From the NCBI GenBank assembly GCA_934717555.1, contig CAKUYY010000030.1, positions 1 through 16,665 on the forward strand: a stretch of 16,665 nucleotides of DNA, read 5' to 3'. The first letter of the stretch is position 1. Every line of letters starts with the position of its first letter. The DNA comes from an uncultured Clostridium sp. (GTDB lineage Bacteria > Bacillota > Clostridia > Oscillospirales > Acutalibacteraceae). The notes below the pieces were generated by a model. It was not told the origin of the DNA. It made no database searches and worked only from the letters and a program-made list of their open reading frames with translations. Of this stretch, positions 1 through 5,201 are shown in pieces. The position numbers and the translations under genes are program-made.

Positions 1-205
1 ATTGCATGGAATCATGGACGTCGGCGGGATGCATATTCAATGCAGAGGCAATATCTTCTGTTTGGAAGGGCTCACCGGCATGCCGGAGAACCCAGAGAAG
101 AACTTTGAGCTGTGCGGCACCCGCTAATTTGATGTGTTGATCGACCAGGGAACAAGGAACCGCAAAAACAGAATTCCATTGTCCCAAATTGATGGAAAAA
201 CTCAT
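1..205 (-). CDS. DnaD-like replication/primosome protein, 5' part only (runs off the window)
   Basis: The minus strand reads 68 codons open from ATG at 205-203 to the window edge, so only the N-terminal domain is present. The product starts MSFSINLGQWNSVFAVP and continues with VDQHIKLAGAAQLKVLLWVL and a helix-turn-helix-like segment (TEDIASALNMHPADVHDSMQ). This matches, from family memory, the winged-helix N-terminal domain of the DnaD-domain proteins of Clostridia, which act in primosome assembly at replication restart or initiation. The start is supported by an AGAAGG-like ribosome binding site about 10 bases upstream; an alternative ATG at 212-210 is out of frame. The C-terminal DnaD domain, which binds DNA, lies outside the window and cannot be checked. 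A phage-type DnaD paralogue is possible but nothing nearby suggests phage. Confidence 0.72.
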   Translation of the reverse strand, partial: MSFSINLGQWNSVFAVPCSLVDQHIKLAGAAQLKVLLWVLRHAGEPFQTEDIASALNMHPADVHDSMQ

Positions 206-302
206 GGATCATTAACCTTCTATCTTTCGTTGTACTTTTTCGCCGGGAAAAGGATGGAATGTGGGGGCGAAAAAGAAGGATTCACAGTGTTCAAACAAAA
301 TA

Positions 303-330
303 AGTATAGCATAATATGAAAAGCCTTGAA
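303..330 (-). promoter_or_regulatory. Putative sigma-A promoter for the DnaD-like gene
   Basis: On the minus strand there is TTCAAG (330-325), 16 bases, then TATACT (308-303). The -10 is preceded by TGC, an extended -10 element. This would give a leader of roughly 90 bases before the DnaD-like start at 205. The -35 is only a fair match, so the extended -10 carries most of the support. Confidence 0.45.
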
Positions 331-367
331 TAGACTTTTATCAAAAATCAAAAAAGAAAAGTGACCT

Positions 368-397
368 TTGCCATAAATAGATCGTTTCAGATATAAG
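368..397 (+). promoter_or_regulatory. Sigma-A promoter of the 37-residue microprotein, with an overlapping dyad
   Basis: TTGCCA (368-373) and TATAAG (392-397) are separated by 18 bases, each one mismatch from consensus. A perfect inverted repeat CGTTTC (383-388) / GAAACG (397-402) with an 8-base spacer brackets the -10 box. This fits an operator for an unknown repressor, or a short hairpin at the 5' end of the transcript. The promoter points at the small gene starting at 433 and diverges from the DnaD-like promoter. Confidence 0.5.
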
Positions 398-432
398 AAA
401 CGGTTAAATGGATCAAAGGGGGACTGTTCACT

Positions 433-546
433 ATGAAGAAAAAGGCAGTAAAAAAGAGAAGAAGCCCTGTCTGTATCTGGACAATTTTGGGAATGGGCTC
501 TATTGCAACCATTTTAATGATAATCCTCTACATCTTTTCCTATTAA
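433..546 (+). CDS. Small single-pass membrane protein, 37 residues, function unknown
   Basis: ATG at 433 opens a 37-codon frame ending at TAA 544-546. The product has a strongly basic head, MKKKAVKKRRSPVC, followed by one hydrophobic helix (residues about 15-37: IWTILGMGSIATILMIILYI) and a two-to-three residue tail, FSY. By the positive-inside rule this predicts a cytoplasmic N-terminus and one membrane span. AAGGGGG (416-422) lies 10 bases before the ATG, and a good promoter stands at 368-397, so this frame is better supported than the overlapping 62-codon frame starting at 408, whose product is not membrane-like and lacks a ribosome binding site. I do not recognise the family. It could be a membrane microprotein that modulates a larger partner, or a toxin-like peptide; neither can be told from sequence. 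No partner is adjacent: the next gene is a tRNA. Confidence 0.6.
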   Translation: MKKKAVKKRRSPVCIWTILGMGSIATILMIILYIFSY

Positions 547-598
547 CTGCCGAAAAAATAATAGAATTGGAAAATATGATGATAGAGGAAAAGTAGAC

Positions 599-625
599 GA
601 GCTTTTGGGCAAGAAAAGACTCTTT
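599..625 (+). terminator. Weak hairpin, possible terminator of the microprotein transcript
   Basis: GAG-CTTTT (599-606) pairs with AAAAG (614-618) and CTC (620-622) with one bulged A, followed by only TTT. The stem is AU-rich and the U tract short, so termination would be weak. Apart from this hairpin, 547-688 holds nothing I can support. Confidence 0.25.
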
Positions 626-688
626 CCAATCGCTAATAAGTTTCTCGAGATGAGAAAAAAGGAAGAAAGAATAAATTTATAAAATCTA

Positions 689-717
689 TTGACAAAAATA
701 AAAAGGTACTATATAAT
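689..717 (+). promoter_or_regulatory. Consensus sigma-A promoter for tRNA-Gly
   Basis: TTGACA (689-694), 17 bases, TATAAT (712-717): both boxes and the spacing are perfect consensus. The expected start lies about 14 bases before the mature tRNA 5' end, leaving a short leader. Such strength is typical of stable RNA genes. Confidence 0.9.
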
Positions 718-737
718 AGATCTCGCATTCAGCAAAT

Positions 738-813
738 GCGGATGTAGCTCATCTGGTAGAGCGCCACCTTGCCAAGGTGGAGGTAGCGAGTTCGAGCCTC
801 GTCATCCGCTCCA
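738..813 (+). tRNA. tRNA-Gly (anticodon GCC)
   Basis: A full cloverleaf can be folded. The acceptor stem GCGGATG (738-744) pairs with CATCCGC (803-809); the D arm is GCTC...GAGC; the anticodon stem CCACC/GGTGG closes a loop CTTGCCAA with anticodon GCC, reading GGC/GGU glycine codons. The T arm GCGAG/CTCGT contains TTCGAGC. The discriminator is T810 and the CCA end (811-813) is encoded. It stands alone, with its own promoter upstream and terminator directly downstream, so it is a single-gene transcription unit. Confidence 0.97.
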
Positions 814-814
814 G

Positions 815-852
815 AAAAAATCCAGTAACCATGTGGGTTGCTGGATTTTTTG
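815..852 (+). terminator. Intrinsic terminator of tRNA-Gly
   Basis: AATCCAGTAACC pairs with GGTTGCTGGATT (one T-G wobble), followed directly by a T run ending near 852. It begins two bases after the tRNA CCA end. Confidence 0.88.
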
Positions 853-926
853 TTTTGATTAATTGTTGTTGAGTGATAAGAAAAGTTTTTTCTTATTTTT
901 ACAGCATTTAAGAGATATTTTGGAAT

Positions 927-961
927 TTGATTTCAAAGATAGATTATGTTAAAATAACATA
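927..961 (+). promoter_or_regulatory. Promoter of the PH-domain gene with a perfect dyad over the -10
   Basis: TTGATT (927-932), 17 bases, TAAAAT (950-955). The -10 sits inside a perfect palindrome: TATGTTA (945-951), AAA, TAACATA (955-961). Arms of 7 with a 3-base centre look like a dimeric repressor site. The leader to the ATG at 1013 is about 50 bases. The only other item in 853-1012 is an AU-only hairpin near 877-896. Confidence 0.55.
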
Positions 962-1012
962 AAGGATAGTATTCATTTTTATGTTGCAATGGTTTTTAAA
1001 TAGGGGATATTT

Positions 1013-1387
1013 ATGATTGATTTTCAAAATGCAAGTTTTGTAAAACTTAAACCGGTTCCTGATACTGATTTTACTTCTTTGATTCAGTCTTTATTCACAG
1101 ATCAAGAATCTGTTGTCGCAACGTTCAGAGGGATCCGCGATGGGATTGTGTTTACAAACAAAAGAATTATTGCGATCAACGTTCAAGGATTGACAGGAAA
1201 GAAAAAGGATTTTACTTCTCTTCCTTATAGTAAGATTCAAACTTTTTCAGTAGAATCTGCTGGGGTTCTTGATTTGGACAGCGAATTAGAGCTTTGGTTT
1301 AGTGGATTGGGAAAAGTAAAGTTTGAGTTCACTGGTAATGTTGATGTAGCGGCTCTCTGCCGAATGATCAGTGGATATGTATTATAA
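1013..1387 (+). CDS. Bacterial PH-domain protein (bPH_1 type)
   Basis: The product is 124 residues, the usual length of single-domain bacterial pleckstrin-homology-like proteins. It begins MIDFQNASFVKLKPV and carries the family core GIVFTNKRIIAINVQGL (about residues 44-60), then KKKDFTSLPYSKIQ (63-76) and a C-terminal strand-helix LELWFSGLGKVKFEF...ICRMIS-like end. The repeated beta-strand pattern with a final amphipathic helix is the PH fold. Molecular function in bacteria is not settled; this subclass is soluble and forms oligomers in structural studies. There is no signal peptide or membrane span. AGGGGA lies about 6 bases before the ATG. The gene is monocistronic: own promoter at 927-955 and terminator at 1403-1427. 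Codon use is AT-richer than in the clpC region. Confidence 0.88.
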   Translation: MIDFQNASFVKLKPVPDTDFTSLIQSLFTDQESVVATFRGIRDGIVFTNKRIIAINVQGLTGKKKDFTSLPYSKIQTFSVESAGVLDLDSELELWFSGLGKVKFEFTGNVDVAALCRMISGYVL

Positions 1388-1402
1388 TGGAACTTCTTGT
1401 GG

Positions 1403-1427
1403 GTCGCTCCCTTGGGAGCGACTTTTT
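1403..1427 (+). terminator. Intrinsic terminator of the PH-domain gene
   Basis: GTCGCTCC (1403-1410) and GGAGCGAC (1415-1422) form an 8-bp GC-rich stem with a CTTG loop, followed by TTTTT. The stretch 1428-1616 after it is AT-rich and shows no gene, RNA or repeat that I can support. Confidence 0.92.
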
Positions 1428-1616
1428 ATGTGTTTTGGGTTTTATCTTTTTGTAATCTGTACTCATATATTTTTGGAGACTGATTTTTTGGAAAACATCG
1501 TTAAAATAGGAAATATATCACAAAAGAAAGAATATTGAGGTTTTATCACTGAGAAATTGTTTGTTAGAGAAAATTTAAAAATAAGAGGTAAAAAAGATAA
1601 GAGAGCAATTTTGCTG

Positions 1617-1645
1617 TTGTTTTTCTGATTCCTTTTTACTATAAT
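1617..1645 (+). promoter_or_regulatory. Sigma-A promoter of the PHP-to-luxS gene run
   Basis: TTGTTT (1617-1622), 17 bases, TATAAT (1640-1645). It is the only good promoter seen before the PHP gene; transcription would start near 1652 and leave a leader of about 68 bases. Downstream genes up to luxS are spaced 22-42 bases apart and show no other clear promoter. Confidence 0.6.
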
Positions 1646-1719
1646 GAGACAGGATTATGTGCCTAAAATATATGAGAGCAGCAAGAAAGAAAGTAGGCCA
1701 GGCAGGAGGGGGAAGAGAT

Positions 1720-2553
1720 ATGTTTGCTGATTTGCACTGTCACACCCAGTTATCCGATGGTTCCGTAGCTGTGCAGGATTTGATCGATATGGCATGTAAA
1801 AGGGGATTGAAAGCCATCGCGGTTACGGACCATGATACGATCGCTGGGGTTTCACAGGCGGTATCTTATGGGAAAGAAAAAGAGATATTGGTGATTCCTG
1901 GGGTGGAAATATCTACATTGGACCATCAGAGAGGCAGGAAAGCGCATAATTTATGTTATCTGTTTGACCGACCGGAAGTTTTGGAAGACCTGTTAAAAAC
2001 TACTGTGGAAAATCGGACCAGGGCAGGCGAAGAGATGATGAAAAAAATAGTAGCCTCCTATCCGATTACAGAAAAAATGGTTTTAAAATGGGCGAAGGGA
2101 AGCACCAGCCTGTATAAACAGCATATGATGCATGCGCTGATGGATGCGGGTTGTGCCAACAGTATTTATGGCGATCTGTTTCGGGAGCTGTTTGATTCTA
2201 AAAAGGGTAAAGTTTACGCCGAGGTGGAATATCCCGAAGTACGTGAAATCATCCAAACGATTCATGAAGCCGGCGGCTTGGCTGTTTTGGCGCATCCAGC
2301 GGAATATGACAGCTATGACTTATTGGAAGAGCTGGCCGGTATGGGGCTAGATGGGGTGGAAGTAAGCCATCCGAGAAACCGACCGGGAGATCAAGAACGG
2401 CTCAGTGAGTTTGCCCGTACACATGGGTTGGTGATGACGGGGGGAACAGATTTCCACGGCATGTATTCTTCTAAATTTCATCCCGTGGGAACATTCACAA
2501 CCTCTCAGGAACAAGTAGAAGCACTGTTTTATAAAAAACAGAAAAGAAATTAA
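1720..2553 (+). CDS. PHP-domain metal-dependent phosphoesterase (YciV/TrpH-like)
   Basis: The 277-residue product carries the full set of PHP motifs: DLHCHTQLSDGS (residues 4-15, His6 and His8), TDHDT (36-40), PGVEIS (60-65), LAHPAE (190-195) and GTDFHG (242-247). These supply the metal-binding His, Asp and Glu residues of a trinuclear phosphoesterase centre. Relatives of this length include 3',5'-nucleotide bisphosphate phosphatase and the 5'-3' exoribonuclease RNase AM; which substrate applies here cannot be told. I chose ATG 1720 because AGGAGG (1704-1709) lies just upstream and the product then begins MFADLHCHT as in the family; an in-frame ATG at 1657 would add 21 unrelated residues and lacks a ribosome binding site. 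First gene of a run ending with luxS; the TSCPD gene follows after 22 bases. Confidence 0.9.
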   Translation: MFADLHCHTQLSDGSVAVQDLIDMACKRGLKAIAVTDHDTIAGVSQAVSYGKEKEILVIPGVEISTLDHQRGRKAHNLCYLFDRPEVLEDLLKTTVENRTRAGEEMMKKIVASYPITEKMVLKWAKGSTSLYKQHMMHALMDAGCANSIYGDLFRELFDSKKGKVYAEVEYPEVREIIQTIHEAGGLAVLAHPAEYDSYDLLEELAGMGLDGVEVSHPRNRPGDQERLSEFARTHGLVMTGGTDFHGMYSSKFHPVGTFTTSQEQVEALFYKKQKRN

Positions 2554-2575
2554 AAATAGGGAAAGAGGGAAAATA

Positions 2576-2830
2576 GTGACATACGAATATCAGACAAAGG
2601 GAACTTGTTCCCGAAAGATCAAAGTGGACTTGGATGGGGATATCATTCAGAGCGTAGAATTTACTGGCGGATGCAATGGAAATACCAAAGGCCTGAGTGC
2701 GATCGTAAAAGGGATGAAGGCACAGGATGTGATCGAACGTTTTCAAGGGATCACTTGCGGTTTTCGGCAGACTTCCTGTCCGGACCAACTAGCCAAAGCT
2801 CTGGAACAGGCATTGGCTCGGCAGGCGTAA
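2576..2830 (+). CDS. TSCPD-domain protein (TIGR03905 type)
   Basis: The 84-residue product reads from a GTG start at 2576 with GAGGGA about 6 bases upstream. It shows the family hallmarks: Cys11, the GGCNGNTKG turn with Cys33, Cys61, and the signature TSCPD at 66-70 with Cys68. The TSCPD domain also forms the C-terminus of some adenosylcobalamin-dependent ribonucleotide reductases, where its cysteines are thought to help redox turnover or metal binding; the free-standing form has no proven function. It is the usual length and complete. Position in a run with the PHP enzyme, 22 bases before and 25 bases after, suggests co-transcription. The four conserved cysteines make a metal or thiol role likely, but this is inference. 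Confidence 0.87.
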   Translation: MTYEYQTKGTCSRKIKVDLDGDIIQSVEFTGGCNGNTKGLSAIVKGMKAQDVIERFQGITCGFRQTSCPDQLAKALEQALARQA

Positions 2831-2855
2831 TCGTTCTCTGCTTGAGGGTGGATAT

Positions 2856-3617
2856 ATGAAATATAGCAAACAGCAATCTATTTTAAAAGGGCTGGCTGTC
2901 GTATTAGCGGATATACTGACCATTTGGATGATGGTTGCTCTTTTTATTACAAGGGCGGTATTTTTTCCATGGTCTATCAGTTATCTGCTTTTATCTGGGG
3001 GATTGGTCACCATCAGTATGCTGTTTTATCGCAGCTTGATGCGGGAGGTTTCCAGAAATTTTGCCATTTCTTTTGCGGTTACTAGCTTTGCTTTGTGGGG
3101 CTATACGGTAGCGTTGACATTTGTTGCTTTTTTATTTGCATTTCCTTTTCTATATCACGGGGCTTTTTTCTTGGGTTTTGCACTGTTCCTTTGCTACAAT
3201 ATTACTACGATACGCCGTATAGAAAAGGTGGCAGAAGTTCCTAAGGAATCGGTTGAAAAAGAGGTGGTGCCTGAAAACCGAGGGCCGGACATGGCTATTT
3301 TGGCATTGAATCTGGGGGATAGTATGGTATCGTTACGTCCATATTTGCTTCCGGAAGATTATGCCAATCTTGAAAAAGCTTATTGGGATCTTGTGGATTC
3401 TATGAAAGACCTGCCGTCTGTTTCTCAAGAAACGTTACGAAATGGCCAGGAATTGGAGAAAAATATAACGGCAAAACTTGCAGAGGTCAATACCCAGATG
3501 AAATTGATTCCCGATGCGCCAGGGGATAGACAACGGGTTTTGATTACCGAAGTCCTTACAGCAATGATCCTTATAAAAGGCTTTGCAGAAAATCTTCATC
3601 GTCTATCCAGCGACTAA
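2856..3617 (+). CDS. Membrane protein with four N-terminal helices and a soluble helical tail, unrecognised
   Basis: The 253-residue product has four hydrophobic helices at about 11-33, 38-58, 68-90 and 92-116, short basic connectors (RSLMREVSRN, TTIRRIEK), then an acidic linker (125-145) and a helical cytoplasmic domain to the end. The tail contains MAILALNLGDSMVSLRPYL and a last helix, RQRVLITEVLTAMILIKGF, of coiled-coil or bundle type. There is no signal peptide, enzyme motif, ATP site or cysteine pair. I do not recognise the family. The start is backed by GAGGGTGG a few bases upstream of ATG 2856. It sits 25 bases after the TSCPD gene and 26 before the phospholipase-like gene, so it is probably co-transcribed with both. 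Topology suggests a signalling or scaffold protein whose tail faces the cytoplasm. Confidence 0.75.
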   Translation: MKYSKQQSILKGLAVVLADILTIWMMVALFITRAVFFPWSISYLLLSGGLVTISMLFYRSLMREVSRNFAISFAVTSFALWGYTVALTFVAFLFAFPFLYHGAFFLGFALFLCYNITTIRRIEKVAEVPKESVEKEVVPENRGPDMAILALNLGDSMVSLRPYLLPEDYANLEKAYWDLVDSMKDLPSVSQETLRNGQELEKNITAKLAEVNTQMKLIPDAPGDRQRVLITEVLTAMILIKGFAENLHRLSSD

Positions 3618-3643
3618 AAGGATGATAAAGGGGGAGTTTATAA

Positions 3644-4528
3644 ATGCCGGCGGCATTGTCTCATTTTTTGCTGGCAGAGCGGTTACAAAAAACGGAAGGG
3701 ATAGCGTTGCAGCCCTCCGGCATACCAGCTTTTTTATGGGGGGCGCAGGGGCCGGATTTTTTCTACTGCCACCGTTTTTTTCCTTGGCAGAAGGGGGAAA
3801 GCCTGCAAAAATATGGAACATGGTTTCATGAATCCGCCCCGTGCCAGCTGCTGGAAACCATGCGCGATTATGACAAGCAGAGTAAAGATCCTTTGGTACA
3901 TGATTATATACTGGGGTTTCTCAGTCATTATACTCTGGATAGTGTCGGGCATCCATTTATACGGTATGGCGCACATATGCTGCATACATTGATAGAGCCT
4001 TCCACAGAAGACACCTGCCATCATACAGTGGAATCTATGCTGGATGTCATTTTACTGCGCTATGAGCGATCTGCCCTCCCGACGGAAATAAGCCTGAAGA
4101 AGCTTGTTCCGAAAGATATGGCTGTATATCGGGTGATAGCTGGGTTATATCAAAATCTTATTTTTTCGCTTCATGGAAAACAGGTGGATCTTTCTACGTT
4201 AGAACAGTGTTTACGGAACTGCCGGACCGCTTTTGGGTGGATGACAGACCGAACCACATTAAAAAAGCAGTGGGTTATCAGGAGAGAAAAAAAGAAAAAT
4301 AAACCGCCTTTTTTATCCTGCCATCTCCGGAGTATGACAGAAGAAGATGAGTTTGACTATGCCAATATCCTGCATGGAGAATGGCAGTGGCCGTTAGGTA
4401 ATGGGCCTGTACGAAAGGAAAGCTTTTTTGAACTGTTTGACCAGGCTGAAAAGCAGTCTCTTTCTCTAATCCAAGCATATGAAGCTGGTCAGCCTCTAGT
4501 ATCTTTCACTCAGGACAGGCCTTTTTGA
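3644..4528 (+). CDS. Zinc-dependent phospholipase C family protein
   Basis: The 294-residue product starts MPAALSHFLLAERL and carries motifs of the Zn_dep_PLPC fold: His7 near the N-terminus, GAQGPDFFYCHR (33-44), and FLSHYTLDSVGHPF (93-106) with His95, Asp99 and His103, followed by HHTVE (126-130). These match the zinc ligand pattern of this family, which includes secreted phospholipases C and many uncharacterised intracellular proteins from Clostridia. This protein has no signal peptide, so it is more likely a cytoplasmic family member than a secreted toxin, and its substrate is not known. GGGGGAG precedes ATG 3644 at normal spacing. It lies 26 bases after the membrane protein and 42 bases before luxS. 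Confidence 0.82.
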   Translation: MPAALSHFLLAERLQKTEGIALQPSGIPAFLWGAQGPDFFYCHRFFPWQKGESLQKYGTWFHESAPCQLLETMRDYDKQSKDPLVHDYILGFLSHYTLDSVGHPFIRYGAHMLHTLIEPSTEDTCHHTVESMLDVILLRYERSALPTEISLKKLVPKDMAVYRVIAGLYQNLIFSLHGKQVDLSTLEQCLRNCRTAFGWMTDRTTLKKQWVIRREKKKNKPPFLSCHLRSMTEEDEFDYANILHGEWQWPLGNGPVRKESFFELFDQAEKQSLSLIQAYEAGQPLVSFTQDRPF

Positions 4529-4570
4529 AAGAATCAAAAGAATGTGAAGACAACCTGAGGAGGAAATGTA

Positions 4571-5029
4571 ATGGAAAAAATCGCAAGTTTTTGTGTAGAC
4601 CACGACAAATTGTGCCCTGGCATTTATGTATCCCGGCAGGATGGGGATATTACGACATATGATATTCGCGTTTGTACTCCCAACCATCCCCCGTTTATGG
4701 AAAATGCTGTAATGCATACCATAGAGCACCTGTTCGCCACAATGGCGCGGAATAGTGAATATGCCGATCAGGTGATCTATTTCGGTCCGATGGGATGCCG
4801 TACTGGATTTTATTTTTTGGTAAGGGATATGGAACAATCTACAGCTGTTTCGCTTATCCTGTCCATTCTCAAGGAGATTTCCCAATATGACGGGGAAATT
4901 CCAGGAAATTCCTCCAAGGAATGTGGAAATTATCTGGAACATGACCTTTCAGGAGCAGTCCATGTGGCGTCAGTTTACTATCAGACGGTTAAAGATTGGA
5001 CACCAGAACGGCTGGTTTACCCTTCTTAA
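4571..5029 (+). CDS. luxS: S-ribosylhomocysteine lyase LuxS
   Basis: LuxS cleaves S-ribosylhomocysteine to homocysteine and DPD, the precursor of autoinducer-2, in the activated methyl cycle of the cytoplasm. The 152-residue product is full length for the family. It has the zinc motif HTIEHLFAT (His49, Glu52, His53), the catalytic loop GPMGCRTGFY (Cys76) and ECGNY (Cys118, third zinc ligand), so all key residues are present. AGGAGGAAATGTA precedes ATG 4571. It ends the run that starts with the PHP gene. The partner nucleosidase (pfs/mtnN) and methionine genes are not in the window. No clear U-tailed terminator follows; hairpins at 5053-5081 lack a U run. Whether DPD serves as a signal here or is just a by-product cannot be decided from sequence. 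Confidence 0.97.
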   Translation: MEKIASFCVDHDKLCPGIYVSRQDGDITTYDIRVCTPNHPPFMENAVMHTIEHLFATMARNSEYADQVIYFGPMGCRTGFYFLVRDMEQSTAVSLILSILKEISQYDGEIPGNSSKECGNYLEHDLSGAVHVASVYYQTVKDWTPERLVYPS

Positions 5030-5103
5030 TTATAGGTTCCATATAAAAATTTGGAAAAATTTCCAGAGTTTTCGCTGGAAAATAACAACAATCGGGAAAA
5101 AGG

Positions 5104-5120
5104 GTTGCAAAGATGTAACT
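5104..5120 (-). promoter_or_regulatory. Degenerate WalR-type box over the -35
   Basis: On the minus strand AGTTAC, 5 bases, TGCAAC matches the WalR direct repeat TGTWAH-N5-TGTWAH at 10 of 12 defined positions. It is opposite in orientation to the exact box 24 bases downstream. On its own it would be weak evidence; its closeness to the exact box raises it. Confidence 0.35.
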
Positions 5121-5132
5121 TTTCAGTATAAT
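5105..5132 (+). promoter_or_regulatory. Sigma-A promoter of the M23 peptidase gene
   Basis: TTGCAA (5105-5110), 16 bases, TATAAT (5127-5132). Start near 5139 leaves a leader of about 60 bases. The -35 overlaps a degenerate WalR-type site (5104-5120) and an exact WalR box follows the start, so regulation at this promoter is likely. Confidence 0.6.
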
Positions 5133-5144
5133 TATAGTATGCTG

Positions 5145-5161
5145 TGTTACAACTTTGTAAC
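5145..5161 (+). promoter_or_regulatory. WalR (YycF) box upstream of the M23 peptidase
   Basis: TGTTAC (5145-5150), AACTT, TGTAAC (5156-5161) is an exact match to the published WalR consensus TGTWAH-N5-TGTWAH. The same bases also form a near-perfect palindrome, GTTACAA-CT-TTGTAAC. WalRK controls cell-wall hydrolase genes in Bacillota, and the gene behind this site is an M23 peptidase, which fits. The box lies just downstream of the predicted start, a position associated with repression; activation would require another promoter further downstream. Confidence 0.6.
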
Positions 5162-5201
5162 CTTTTATTTTTGATTTTTAAAAGGAAAGGATGTGTAAGC
5201 A

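Noticed and set aside
408..596. A 62-codon open frame overlapping the microprotein gene
   Set aside because: It has no ribosome binding site and no coherent fold, and shares its stretch with a better supported membrane-protein frame that starts at 433 behind AAGGGGG.
738..813. tRNA-Gly as a possible attachment site of an integrated element
   Set aside because: No integrase, no repeat of the tRNA 3' end in the window, and the genes on both sides look chromosomal.
1657..1719. Upstream in-frame ATG that would lengthen the PHP protein by 21 residues
   Set aside because: No ribosome binding site, residues unlike the family, and AGGAGGGGG lies inside this stretch in the right place for ATG 1720.
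3734..4024. Minus-strand open frames inside the phospholipase-like gene
   Set aside because: Shadow frames without ribosome binding site or recognisable motif; the plus-strand frame has family motifs throughout.
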